DNA of 64,000 bases from Macrolepiota albuminosa (Eukaryota > Basidiomycota > Agaricomycetes > Agaricales > Agaricaceae): the NCBI GenBank assembly GCA_027475525.1, contig JAMWFC010000049.1, positions 3,456,947 through 3,520,946 on the forward strand, read 5' to 3'. This document shows, piece after piece, positions 11,325 to 22,807 of this stretch. Position 1 is the stretch's first letter. Each line of letters starts with the position of its first letter. Both the position numbers and the translations under genes were made by a program. The notes below the pieces were generated by a model. The model did no database searches. It worked only from the letters and a program-made list of their open reading frames with translations, and was not told where the DNA came from.

Positions 11325-14300
11325 TCATGTTCTTGTTTTTGGCGCCCTCGGACCATTGAGAACTCTTGCGGCGCCAGGAGTGCTGGTGCACAGCCGTTTA
11401 ATATCAGTTGCTGTCAGCTCAGGAAATTCATTGTCGTAATTATGAGTTATCATCTTGTAACTGGCGGCAGAATGGGTCACCCGTTCTGACCAAGGCTTCA
11501 CCGTCAATGACAAGGCGCCAAAATTTGTAGAACGAGGTGTGAGCGGCATTCTGTTATAGAATGAGTCCGAGGTTTGCATGGGCACCCGAGATGACAGGTC
11601 TTCAGAGTGAAAATTGGCCATGTGCCGTCTCGGAAAAAGAGACCTGACATCGAATGTTCTCTGAGAAAGTGGTGCAACAGCAGAAACAGTAACGGGCGAT
11701 GATCTAACATCGTGCTGAAATAGAACGCCGCGGCTGTGCCGATTCGGGCCAGGTGCATTAGGCAGGTCTGCAGTGCCTTCGGAAATTGTCCTCCAGTCAA
11801 CCCAAACACCATTCCCTTGGATCTGCATCCATTGACGTTCCAGGTCCCCCAGAAGGGTATAACGGCCACCTCCTTTGATGAACGAACGGCTTGTGACAAT
11901 AACGAGCCCTTTTTTACACCGAGTAAGGAGGACATTCATGCGATTCTGTGATGACAGGAAACCAGGGCTCTGTCCAGATCGGACAACGGATACGAGGACG
12001 AAATCCGTCTCATTACCTGTGAAGATTCAAGGACGAAAGTTTGAAAATTGTTTGAAAACCTTCAATACGTGCTTACCCTGGAAGCTATCGACGTTGAATA
12101 CATATTCCCATGGAAGATTTTCGTCCTTCAGACGTCTCTCGATGGCCGCTCTCTGAGCATCGTAAGGCGTTATAATGCAGAATTTTCTGTGTCGATAATA
12201 TGTTTTGACAATGTTGACCAAAGCTCGAATTTCATCTTCGTTCTAGAAAAAAAAAAGCGCTTATGAGTCAAAGAATATGCCCTGTAGCGAACCATACAAT
12301 CCAACTGAAGCCACTCTTTTTTTTCTGATCCACTTGTAGTATCGACAAATGTAAGACAATATATGCCGCGGATGGGATGCTCAGATTTCAATCGTCCATC
12401 GTAGACATGTCTCGATATGAACTGTCCGAGTTGCACAGGCATCCGATCTAAAAGAAAGAGTCAACCCAGAACAAGGTACATATACTTACAACATACATTG
12501 TGTGTCTAGAAAACCACCCGTGTCTTGGAGATGGGGGATATCAAAAATTGTTTGATTTCTGGTACTTGGTCTATGCCATACGGAGGGACTAAAGCAGCAA
12601 ATTAGTCAAATAGATGCTGCGGAGAGATCAACCATACGCTGCTTTGGATCGCCAAAAAAGCAAAGTTTCTTCAATGACTGCGCAAAACGGTTAAGGATGT
12701 GCTGCGTTGATATATTGAACTTTTAATTGACCGATGAAAAAGACATGAATAACGGGGAATCACCAGAAAATCCTCAATCTTGATTTGCGAAGCTTCGTCT
12801 ACCACAAGTCGGCCAACGGGTACGACTCTGAACATACCAATTTGATCCAAAGTCGGATTTGAAAGCATTCCAAGCGTTGACAGTATTATGCATGAGTCAC
12901 CAAGAAGCCTTGACAACGCACCCTGATCTTTGACGGCAAGGAATTCGTCGGAGACAAGCACCTTTTCATCAATTCTTTCATAAATGTGTTGATGCCTGCC
13001 GTAAAAGACAATCAATGGGCTAGGATGTGTAAACCATAGCATGGCGACTGTACCACTCAAAATGAAACTCCTTGGATACCAGGATTTTGAAGTCGACTTC
13101 CTTCTTGAAAAGGGTCTCGGCCATATTCTTTACAGCGACGTTAGAATGAACGATTATCCAGGTAGGAAGCCGCTTTTTCTCCCACACGGAAACGGCAGCA
13201 GCAATAGTGGTTGTCTTTCCTGTACCAGGTGGACCTGTTGAGTGTAGTTTGAGTAGAGGAACAAGGTCTTCTGGATGGGAGGCATACCGTGTGTGATTAC
13301 TAGAGGGCAGTCAGAGACCATCTTTGAGGCGACTGCCTGTTGCGAAGGATTCAAGCCTTCAAAGTGTGTCACCGGTATCGAAACTGGGTCTTGCACGATC
13401 AAGGCCTGTGTTTCCTTGGTTGGAAACCACAACATTCGAATGAAAGAAGAGGTTTGAAGAAATTCATATCCTTGCTGTACCCGAAGAATTAATTCATTCC
13501 GAGCCTTCTCAGTATTCGTTAGTGCTGGTGGCCCAAAGACGCGAACATTCTCCAATTTTCCTGACAGTGGCTGACCGGTAAAGCGAATGTTTGTAGTTCG
13601 TCCTTTGCATCCATGTGCTTCACCAAAAAATTCTTGACCGTCTTCGTTCGTCATGATGACCGTCTAGTCGCAATAATGCTCAAATAGTGCTTCCTGGAGC
13701 ATGAAAGAGCCATTTACCTGGTTGCCTCTCCGGAGCCTTGTCTTGTATCGTGAATTCTGTAGCGCTAATGTTCCATCCTTATTAACCTGAGATTTGGTGA
13801 ATTCACCAGGTGTCTCTTTAGGTTTCGTCTTATCCAAAGCACGCGCTTGTCTGACCAACTCTGCCAGGAGTGTAATCTCCTAAAGGAGGCAAGAATTCAG
13901 CGGCCGAAGACAATTGTTTGCTGATAGTCTGACCTGTAATAACAGGAATTTTGTGTCGAGCCTCACCACACTTTCGAGAGCATGTGCATTATTTTCGGCG
14001 ACACTAGGTCCATCTAAGCACGACACTGATTGTAATCGCAAAGCATACACACCACACAGCCAACCAAGCACGAAGACACATCTCCCGTGGACCTTGTTCA
14101 TCTATCCACATGCTATTGACAAGACTGGGGTTGACACTTTGAAATAACCTGGATTTTACGACATCTGAAGGCAGCGGAGGATCCCAGGTATTGGCTCGAA
14201 AAGCGGTAGAAAGGTCGATACCTCGAACACGGAGTTTCAGATCTTTCGCGATACGAACAACTAAGCGCCCCATGTCGAATCCAACCAGGGTATGGGAATC

Positions 14301-14579
14301 TCCGCGAAGGAGGTCTTCAAAAGGCTTGTCATGAGTCAGAAGCTCAGATGGCTTGTCTACACGAATACTTAAAACCTCCTCAACCGTTGCCAGAGCCAAG
14401 GACTCCGCTCGGCCTTCGTTATCATGCTGCACAGCGAAGCCTACAAAGATGCCCTTGTCCATGAGGCCTGCAGCAAGTCCTTCGGTAGCCATCCCTGCAT
14501 GCCTACGAGAAAAACTACGAAAGGGAATATCTCTTGGGCGATTGGCTAGTAATTTCTGGTGAATAGTGTCTGCAGTCAT
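11325..14579 (-). CDS. Multi-exon SF1 (UPF1-like) helicase with an N-terminal nuclease-like domain
   Basis: An ATP-dependent nucleic-acid helicase of the AAA_11/AAA_12 (UPF1/SEN1-like) class. Motifs appear in order on the minus strand. Walker A GPPGTGKTTT is split after its first base by intron 13287-13235. Motif II VVDEASQ lies near 12800, and motif III FFGDPKQ near 12660. Motif V VDSFQG lies near 12065 and motif VI NRMNVLLTR near 11925. The N-terminal ~150 residues contain LVGFDMGRLVVRIAKDL, which resembles a DEDD 3'-5' exonuclease fold; this part is inference. Exons are separated by short introns and the gene ends at 11325 in a Ser/Pro-rich tail. I chose ATG 14579, but coding-like sequence at 14700-14830 suggests one or two more 5' exons. 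It may be functional. RNA surveillance or silencing are possible roles; neither is shown here. Confidence 0.75.
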
Positions 14580-15023
14580 TGAGTGATGTAAGAGAGTAAA
14601 CCTTGGGTACCATGCAGCACACTTACGCCTTACTCTGATGATCGGCGCCGGAATATTGCCACTTCCGAAGGTGCTTCTGTGAATCCTAAAGTTCCATGTA
14701 TAGTATTGGGCGCCTTCGCATTTTATGAAATGGGGTCAGTATCCTAACGGTATCACCTGCCAGTCTGGCGGTGAGAACGCAAGATTTAATTGAATATGAT
14801 AGCGCCGGGTTTGGCTTGGGAAGGTAGCATTCGTCCAGAGTGTGTCGTAGAAAATTAAACTTTTAAGACGGAGACAGCTGCGGAGAAATCAATTTTGTGT
14901 ACATCCTGCATCAAGTGGTAACTTACGGATAAGCTTAACAAACCGTGCGAGTTGAAAATTAAAGTTTGCCCACTGTATATACGTTATGCATGTACTTTTA
15001 AAGATGAACCTTTGGTACTTATA
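14580..15023. other. Upstream of the helicase gene, with a probable extra 5' exon
   Basis: On the minus strand, 14830-14740 reads as an uninterrupted protein segment (LAFSPPDWQ) followed by an intron-like GTGATACC...TACTGAC...AAG, and a GTAAGG donor near 14635. I could not join these to the downstream frame without ambiguity. The rest holds no recognisable feature. Confidence 0.35.
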
Positions 15024-15328
15024 TGTTGGAACATATCGTACGTCATAATGTGACAATTGTGATATGTTAAAGGTTGATGCCCCGAGCCACTGTCAAATGG
15101 ACACACAGTGGCCACCCATGCTTTGTCCACAGACAGAACATATATATATATGCCGTATACGTACCAGTACCCTCAGTCGTGTTTATACTCACTGAGGGTA
15201 CGTTATCAAATACCAACATACCCGGACTTACTCATACTTACAATCCTACCTAGATATAAGCTTACGGTGTAACCTTATCTAGGTATAGACGACGGTCTAC
15301 ATATCACCGCACTGTTCAAGTTCTAACA
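15024..15328 (+). repeat. Solo LTR, LTR-G family, TSD TTATA
   Basis: 305 bp with termini TGTTGGAACA...GTTCTAACA, bracketed by a perfect 5-bp duplication TTATA (15019-15023 and 15329-15333). Inside is a hairpin (TACCCTCAGT 15168-15177, ACTGAGGGTA 15191-15200) preceded by a TA run. It lies just past the point where the Pch2-like pseudogene loses its C-terminus. Confidence 0.85.
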
Positions 15329-15547
15329 TTATATACAAGGAAATTCATGATTTCTGGTCTATGTTTCCGAAGTTCAGCCTCATGGGCGATGTTAAATGTG
15401 ACTGATGTGACTGGGATGACTAATTAAACATTTTTTTCTCTTTTTGGTACTTATCATTGGGATATGGTGGGGTTCACAACTTCCGAGGGGTTCACAAATA
15501 GAATTATCCCGTCAAGGGCATTGTACTTCCAATAGATGCAGTTATAC

Positions 15548-17196
15548 CCTTTGCCACAATTTCACACAAGCATGTGCGCAATATCTCATAGATGGCATCG
15601 CGTGACGATAGGTCAACATATTGCACGATGTCTGCACGATCCACGAACGCACTGTCTGTGATTTGGACTTGATAAGCGGCAGCAGCAACTTCGATAAGCG
15701 ATGGTGGTACCAATAGCCTTCACAAGATTACTTGTTGACATGATTAACACATTTTTACGATGCCTTAGTTTGTCCGCGAGTTGTGTCAGGAGTGCATTGG
15801 CAACCTAAGCAAGATGAGTTGAATTTGGATCAGCACAGGCAACTTGATAGTATGCGAACCCTTAAACCGTCGGATGGCTCTGTTCCGGCCATTGCACCCG
15901 CTCTGGCCGTGGTTAAGGATTCGACTTCATCTATACGATGTCAAGTTCTCTTCCGTTTCCTGTTGGAGCAAGAAACACACCGATCAGAACCACTAAGAAT
16001 GCGTCTTCTTCATCAACCAATTTGTTTATGTTATTGAAGAGACGCTGTACGAGCTTCCCAGATTCAGAAAACCATTTGGAGAAAAGAGAATGAGAGTTGA
16101 TTTCTAGTAATCGAGCATGCAAGTATCTGGATGAAATGATGAGGTGATATTTGGCATGATGCTGTAGGGGAGGGCTAAATCACAACTTACCGATGAGAGA
16201 GACGTATGGACAACTTTTGCACTAACGTGCGGCATAAAGATGTTTTTCCAGTACATGTAGCAGAACCACACGGTTCCAAGACACAAGGTTGACTAGATTG
16301 ATGTTGAGAATGTACCAATTGTTAGAACTAGACAATCCGATATTCTTAGTGACCTGACGAGAATACAAGTAAGTTCCTCAGTCGTGTATAAAAGACTATA
16401 TTGTAATAGTACCTGACGAGAATACAAGTAAGTTCTGTAGTAAATGCCGTCCGGACGTATACACTGTTATGCGGTTGTAAGTAACTTACCCTCAGTCGTG
16501 TATAAAAGACTGAGGGGTTCGTGCATGGTACCATGGTATATATAGCTATTTAGTAAGGGTCAATGTATCTTTTGGACAATGGATATTAGCGTGGTGGCCA
16601 GTGGCTGCAAGCGCACAAAGGCTTGGTGGCCGGTGGCCACGAGCGCACAAAGCAAGGTCAAGGTGTCCCTTCAGGACTCCAACACCAATGAGACCGTTTG
16701 TCATGGAGAGAAAACCCACAATCGACATTGGCATCACTCAGAAGCAATGTAGCATGTATATAGTCCAAAAGTTTCAGCTTGATATCATCCATATATATCA
16801 GCGAGTCCCATAGCCCTTCCCAAGTACTGTTTGGCAATTCGCAAACACTGGCTGCCATCGCGTCATCATTGTCATCTCTTACCCCAGCACTGTTCGAAAA
16901 TTCTTCGAAGGAGTCCGAATCTGAGGGTTGATACACGTGTATTTGGAGCACCGCATCTTCCAGAGCTAAGGTGTGTGTTGGACATGTGGACTCAGAAACC
17001 GAGATTCTATCCACCAACGAGACGAGTTCTGGGACATCTTGCCAGCCATTCAAAGACGAAGGGAGGCTAATGCAGTCAAGAGTTTTGAGATATGTATGCA
17101 CGGAATTTCTGATTGAGTCAAATCGCCCTGCGGCTCTGGTTTTTAGGCATACTTCAACTATATTGATGCGAAATGAGTTATTTACTATATGTAAAG
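15548..17196 (-). pseudogene. PCH2: Pch2/TRIP13-like AAA+ ATPase pseudogene
   Basis: Pch2/TRIP13 is the AAA+ remodeller of HORMA proteins in meiosis and the spindle checkpoint. Family hallmarks on the minus strand are GLWDSLIYMDDIK..LLDY (~16790), VSWNRVVLLH (~16270), TGKTSLC (~16240), [17 protein letters not shown] (~16080), Walker [13 protein letters not shown] (~15920) and SAFVDRADIVQYV (~15640). Introns with good sites are 16719-16293, 16190-16127, 15980-15931, 15859-15805 and 15710-15656. Two lesions disable it. About 10 bp of the P-loop (the GPPG half) are missing between CTACAT and GTACTGG, which shifts the frame into an early stop. The C-terminal lid subdomain after EIVAKG is also absent. 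The N-terminal start is unclear upstream of ~17196. Family assignment is firm; loss of function is inferred. Confidence 0.85.
16320..16684 (-). repeat. Solo LTR-G copy inside a Pch2 intron, TSD CCAAT
   Basis: 365 bp with termini TGTTAGAAC...CTCCAACA, flanked by a perfect CCAAT duplication (16315-16319, 16685-16689). It sits in an intron of the Pch2-like gene; without it the intron would be about 57 bp. It holds the family hairpin (TTACCCTCAGT at 16486-16496, ACTGAGGGG at 16509-16517) and internal direct repeats of ACCTGACGAGAATACAAGTA. Confidence 0.85.
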
Positions 17197-18562
17197 TAGT
17201 CCGAAATGGAATTCAGACTAAACTTTGTATATTTCAATTCCCCAATTTCACAGAGTACGTGGGGCAGTAGTCACACTAGCGTGCACTTTATAAAAGAGCT
17301 TATAATTTTTATTGAATTTAATTTGAATGTAAATAGATTTCACACTCGAAATTGGGATGCAAATAGTATTACTACTAAGAAACCCGAAGTCAACTAAAGT
17401 GCTCGTTGGCCTAAGACGTCCGCTCCCTGGGGACTCCGAGCCATGGCAAGTGAGTTGCTTGCCCGACTCCCCCAATTTCCTCCTCCTTTTATATCCTTTG
17501 TTCCACCGCATGGACCATGTCGTACTGGTGCGTTTAGCCAGTTTTTCGTTCTGTAACCGCTGCTGGGTATTCAGATCGTCGTGTTGCTGAGTCTGGGCTC
17601 CGGTAGCTGTGCTTGCCGTCACTTGGCAGTGAGGCTAAACGTTTTCTGGTTGTCTTCATCAGCTAAACTCTGTTCCTTTTCTTTCCTAGTCTTTCCATCC
17701 TCTTTCCTCGTTCCTCTACTTCTCCCTAGGTGCGTCTTGTCGTTGTTTCGTAGGCCAGTCAGTGGGATTGGGGTAGCACGGATAGCAGGATATATGGAAT
17801 GTGTGAACGACACGGTCAGTTTTTGATCGTGATCGATCCGTGATCGCTTGATGGGAGTGATCTCGGGAATTGGCCCGGGGTCATGCTGCCATCAGTACTG
17901 CCGCTGCCTCGGCTGTTGCCGTCAATCGGGGCATTGTTGCGTTATGTGTTGCGCTGAGCTTTGTCGTGTGGTAGTCGTTGTGGTGTATTCGTGGGTTCGT
18001 CGACGAAGAGGGTGTGGAATTTGGCGTATTGAGTTGCTGAGTGAAGTCAAGGCTTCAACGGGATCTCGGTGTTTTTGATCCGAGATCTTGTTTCTGCCGA
18101 GCACTGCCACATCATCGGCAGTTGCCGTTTCATCAACTCTTGATCGTTGCCTGCCTTGCCTCCCATTTACTGCTAGCTGACTGGGACTTGTTTTCTATAG
18201 CTTGGGTTTTGTCTTTTGGGTGAGCCTCCCCGAGTCTACAGTTTTCGACTCACGCTTACAGGTTTCAGCGTTTTTACGGGTATATTGGGGACTTAGTGGC
18301 TTTTTAGGGTCTGCCTCGAATGAGGCAGACGTATCAATATACATTCAAAAGTGCACTGAGCTCAGTATTAACTTGTGAAAGGAATTCCATGTCCTTTCAC
18401 ATACCATGCACTGTCCATTTCAAAGTCGTCTTTTGAGCTCTTGATGGCGCTTCAACCTCGTGGACACCCTCCATAACTATGTCGGTTACGGTCATATGCA
18501 AGAGAAACAACGAAGTCGAAAGTCGTCGCTGAAGTAAACAACGCGTCTACATACACTGCGCG
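17197..18562. other. Divergent intergenic region between Pch2-like and Rdx-like genes
   Basis: No protein family was recognised. It separates a leftward gene from a rightward gene, so it should hold both promoters. Pyrimidine-rich tracts near 17640-17735 fit fungal core promoters. Short frames on both strands lack support. Confidence 0.4.
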
Positions 18563-19199
18563 TTGGACACCGATCACATGACCAGTCTTGATTTCTTCCA
18601 AAAGACTACCATGACGAATGCTTGCCCACAAGAAAAGCAGGAGACCTCCACAGCTTTAAACCTGGCTTCTGTTGATGCATCGACTTTTGTTTTTCCCGAG
18701 CCGCTGTCCGTTCCTAGTGTTACCATCGAATTCTGCGACAGAGTGCGCTACGATCTTAGATCAGCTTAGCTTTATCCTGACTCCATTTGACTTGGTCCAG
18801 TGTCGATGGTTAGTCTTCAAAATGAAACGTTACTCTCTCCCTTGACTCATACTCCGTGTAGGCTTCATCGAGCGAGCTGGACACAAACGGAACTCCTTCT
18901 TACCTTTCCTTCACCGGCGTTGGAATCAGTGAGTCTAGCGCCTCTTAATTCTGAGGAGACTGCTGGTCGCTTCCGTGTATGGCTGTCTATACCCTCTCAG
19001 CCTCCTACTTGTTATGGGATCGGAAGGTGGAAGGTGGTTTTCCGGAACTGAAAGTCCTGGTGCGAAAGATTCAATTACCTTCTAGGAATTTGGAATATCT
19101 AATTGTTCACATCGTTCATGTATACTTGCTTAGAAACAACGTTTGCGTGATCATTTGCAACCAGGCAAATTTCTGGGGCACTCAGATAAGAAGTTTTGA
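18563..19199 (+). pseudogene. Rdx/SelW-like thioredoxin-fold protein, apparently frameshifted
   Basis: The Rdx family comprises small redox proteins related to selenoprotein W, with an N-terminal CxxC. Exon 1 ends at SVTIEFCDR. The next exons supply CRW and LHRASWTQTELLLTF, giving the motif CDRC. Later come LLWDRKVEGGFPELKVL (~19006-19050) and, after an intron ending near 19131, KQRLRDHLQPGKFLGHSDKKF and a stop at 19197-19199. Introns start GTGCGC, GTTAGT and GTGCGA. Between FRVWL (~18980) and LLWDRK the frame changes with no credible intron, so I infer a one-base indel and probable loss of function, unless an unusual splice repairs it. The start could be the ATG at 18563 or the one at 18611. 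The gene closely precedes the Hop1-like gene on the same strand. Confidence 0.65.
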
Positions 19200-19519
19200 T
19201 AAGGGAGGACAACATTTGTGCGCAGACGCTGGGGGAATGGATTATGGAGGAATTAATCTAGTACAAAGTGCGGCTTTGCCGTTGATCCGTTGATTAAGGC
19301 TATATGATTATTACCTTGAATTGATCGTGTTATTATTACATCATGGTAGTTTCTTTGGCGCTTCTTCCGTTTGATTTGAAAGCGTCTGTAAGTTCGAACG
19401 GAAGGAATGCGGCGTTTTGGGTGGGTCGAATGTCACAGTCACAATCCTTCGGACATCTTCTTGTATTGATACCGTCATCCTCTACCGTACTGTACTCGTA
19501 TATGCAGTCGTAAGTCATT

Positions 19520-21627
19520 AAAAATGAATCGAGTCGTCCCCAGAGCTTGACACTCCCACTCGTGTGGAGGCGTCAGAAAGACGTTACGATCGGTTCCCGC
19601 ACCAGCTCTTACCCTGCTCAGGAGGCTGGTCTACGTGTAGCACAAGCGGAACAACAAATTATGGATGCCATAACGAGGAACATCGCATGGTCTGGCGACC
19701 AGGCTGTCGAATTGGACGACGCTGATGGCGAAGGAGAAGATGATCCTGATTATGTGCGCCTTCCTGACGGTACCTACGTGAAAAAAGTGGCGAATGATGT
19801 CCCCGGACCTCTAATTCCGAGTGGAATCAGGAACAATGAGACTGGCGTTATTGAACCTCTCTGCGGACCTATGGATATAGAAGAAGCGCATTTAACAGGC
19901 GTCTCAGAGAAGTTACCTACTAAATTGAACGAGCTCGTAAGTATCCCCTTTTCCTGGCTTTGTGTAATGGTCAATGTTTTTTCCTTTGAGAATCGTGAAA
20001 ATGTGGATGAAAGGTCAAATGTCGAACAAACGCAAGTTGTGGATGATCTGTCCACGCAAGATGTCCCGTTGCTTTCTCCTAGCCCTGACAATCGGTCTTC
20101 CACGTCGACTGTTATAGTGGACCCTATATTCCAGTCATCTCGTTATGAATCGAGCTGGTCTTTGCCACCCTTGTCTCCTATAAAGAGCGCCATTTCTAGA
20201 CACGGTAGCGATACTACTGATATTGATATGGTCAAAGACATACACACCCAGCCTATTTCGAACGAAACTGCACCCCTCGGTTAGGGACCATGTACCTCCT
20301 TACTTTGATTCGCGCTGACTATTGATTTGTAGGCACGGAAACACAAGCGGAATCCATTGAGTCGTTTGGTTCAGAAATAGACGTAAAAGCTACTGAAAAA
20401 AGCCGGGCTACTTACAAACGCACTTCGTCCATGGGCAAGAGTATCCCCGATCATGGTCTTGAATGCGATTGTGGCGTCAGCGTAGGTTGTTCTTCCTTTC
20501 TTTCAACGACTCCTTCAACCCGATCTTTTCTGCCGTTGCATTGCAGGTCGAGGATTTAAGTTGCTTCTGTGAGGGTGGTTGTGAGAGGTGGTTTCATATT
20601 TGGTTAGTTTTCCCGTTTTAAATCGATTTTATCGTCCTCACTGTCGTATTATATAGGTGCATGGGGTAATGACTGTTCAACGCACGGAGACAGGAGCTCT
20701 AACTCTATTTCAGATATCATTCCGTTGACGATCCTCGCTTTCCTTCGGAATTCCATTGTTTCTCTTGCCGCCTGAAAGCTGCTAATTCCTGGCCTTTGAT
20801 CACCGGCTTATACACTACTATTCTTTCAAAATTTCAAGACCTTGCCCTCTTCAGGCATGCTTTTCCAGTCTTTCTAATGTCCAATTTTTGATGCGTTGTC
20901 ATGAACTGGTCCAGGCGATCCATAAAAATTGCCGAAACACTTAAAGGGACATTCGTGACAGCCGACTTCACGAAAGCAAATGGTGGGATCTTTCACGGCT
21001 TCTTGCTATTTTCTCCCTCAAGGTTTTCGAGGCACATCTCGTGACGTTTCTCGCCGTCTGATCGGTAGACTAGAAAGAGAAGGTCGACGCATACTCTTTC
21101 TTAATGTCGCGTATGCTCACCCTAGGCCACTCAAAGGATTATTGACCCAGCAGATAACCGTTCTTGATGACCTCGGATTTCCACAGAACGAAAATGCTAA
21201 CATCAAAGGGAACGCGAAAGCTAAACAAGCTAAGGCCAGGAAGAATATGCAACCAAAAACTTTTATCGTCAATCGCGAGGCACTGAGTAGTGTAAAGTAC
21301 ACGGAATACTTCAACCCAGATCCAGCTGTTGAAAGGCGCCTTCTGAAACTTGCGGAACTGGTATATGTCCTCTTCTTTTACCGAGAGCATGCTTACAACA
21401 AAATATAGACATCTCGGCTGAAACCTTCTCTCAAAATCATTAGTACCGATACTACGAACACCACGACTTCTCGATCAACCCGGATATCTCTTCAAGAAAC
21501 ATGCGAGGATACTCAGACACAGATGGAGACTCAAATCGCGCCCTCTGAAGTTGGCTTCAAACGTATCAACCCTGTACATGACAATGACGGAACTCCGAAG
21601 CCTAGAAGGAAAAAAATCAAGATCTAG
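19520..21627 (+). pseudogene. HOP1: Hop1-like meiotic protein, PHD half only
   Basis: In fungi Hop1 is the meiotic axis protein with an N-terminal HORMA domain and a C-terminal zinc finger. This gene shows the acidic linker (ELDDADGEGEDDPDY near 19720), a C4HC3 PHD finger assembled across four introns (CDCG, CFCEGGC, WFHIWCMGYH, FHCFSC), a helical segment (IKIAETLKGTFVTADFT), a winged-helix-like stretch and a basic tail PRRKKIKI ending at TAG 21625-21627. Introns: 19937-19990, 20280-20332, 20482-20546, 20603-20656, 20666-20713, 20855-20914 (GC-AG), 20983-21022 and 21361-21408. No HORMA domain is visible upstream; only ~320 bp separate it from the Rdx-like gene. The register also breaks near 19612. 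I therefore infer N-terminal truncation. The Hop1 identity rests on linker, PHD and tail together and is likely, not certain. Confidence 0.6.
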
Positions 21628-21989
21628 GTCACACACGGTTTGGATCTGGCGGAGTGATCTCTGGGGTTGTCTCTACTTGGCTATTGCTTCGATCCGTGCT
21701 TCTAAAGTTGATGTTAATCTTGCTTTCTGGAAACTCCTGCTTGCCAAACCAACTGCTTTCGAGCTTTTGTTACTTTCATCATTCTTTATTGTATCGTTAG
21801 TCGGCTGTGCAGTCTTTCACTTTCCAATGACGCATGTAATATTAGTTCGTAAACAAGGCTGGTTGACCACGCGCTCTGTGACATAAATGGAGAAAGATAA
21901 GACATTGGGGGGGAGAGCATGGAAATAGATTTCCGTGCCCGTGCGCAGCTCTGCGATGGCCGCGCCTGCCCGCGCTACCCGCAGAGAAA
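21628..21989. other. 3' flank of the Hop1-like gene
   Basis: No coding family was recognised. It probably contains the Hop1-like 3' UTR and the ragged boundary of a copia fragment that is recognisable from about 21990. Confidence 0.4.
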
Positions 21990-22695
21990 ACTCGCTATCG
22001 TGAAACGATCGGTTCATTAATGTACGCTGCAATGACGCGTCCCGACATTTCGTACGCAGTCTCGATTTTGCCTCAACACCTTGACACACCCAGAACGACT
22101 CACTGTGAGTCCGAAATACACGAGTTACGGCAATCATGTGAGTCACTCACATGGTTGCCGTAACCCGTGTATTTCGGTATCTTTGTGGCACGACCGAAAC
22201 TGGTTCTTGGAGGCTTGAATCCTGATGTTTCAGGATATTCTGACACTGACTGGGCATCCCAGATGCACCGTCACTCGAGATCTGGATTTGCCTTCTTTGT
22301 TGGTGTCGGAGCCACATCTTGGAGTTCCAAAAAACAGCCTATCATCACCCTGTCTATGTAGTACTGAATCCGAATACGTCGCGCTCACTCACGCTGCAAA
22401 GGATATCATCTGGATACATAAGTTACTCAATGATCTTTCCTTTTTCTATTCCTTTTCTTTACCTACTGATTTATACTGTGATAATCAAGGCGCCATTCAA
22501 CTTTTGAAGGACGCTACATTTCACGGTCAAACCAAGAATATCGACGTTCATTTTCATTTTATCTGCCAGACCATTTCCTCTAGCCACATTTGTTTACACC
22601 ACATTCCTACTGCCGATATGATCGCAAACATCTTTACAAAGTCTCTTGCTAGGGTCAAGTTCAAATGCTTCCACAGTCTCCTTAATGTTTTGTGA
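21990..22695 (+). pseudogene. Copia RT tail and RNase H fragment
   Basis: The C-terminal end of a copia Pol. It begins with YRETIGSLMYAAMTRPDISYAV (~21998-22060), breaks at a 67-bp palindrome, then continues in shifting frames through LVLGGLNPDVSGYSDTDWA (~22205-22260), SEYVALTHAAKDIIWIHKLL (~22370-22430), YCDNQGAIQL (~22475) and TADMIANIFTKSL (~22610-22650) to a stop at 22693. These are the RNase H and C-terminal hallmarks of Ty1/copia. No LTR lies directly after it, so it is an isolated 3' fragment. It differs in sequence from Cop2, so it represents a third copia lineage. Confidence 0.8.
22111..22177. repeat. Near-perfect 67-bp palindrome inside the copia fragment
   Basis: Two 33-base arms (22111-22143 and 22145-22177) around a single base differ at two positions only. 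Removing about 47 bp (22104-22150) rejoins the copia reading PRTTH|MVAVTRVFRYL, so the left arm looks like an inverted copy of the downstream coding DNA. Confidence 0.8.
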
Positions 22696-22807
22696 CCTGC
22701 ACTCACATCGAGAGAGTGAGAACATGGATCCACTGCATTATGTAATTGTCACACTGAGGTGTAAGTCATTCCTTTAGTATCTTTCTGTCGTTACTTATCG
22801 TACCAGT

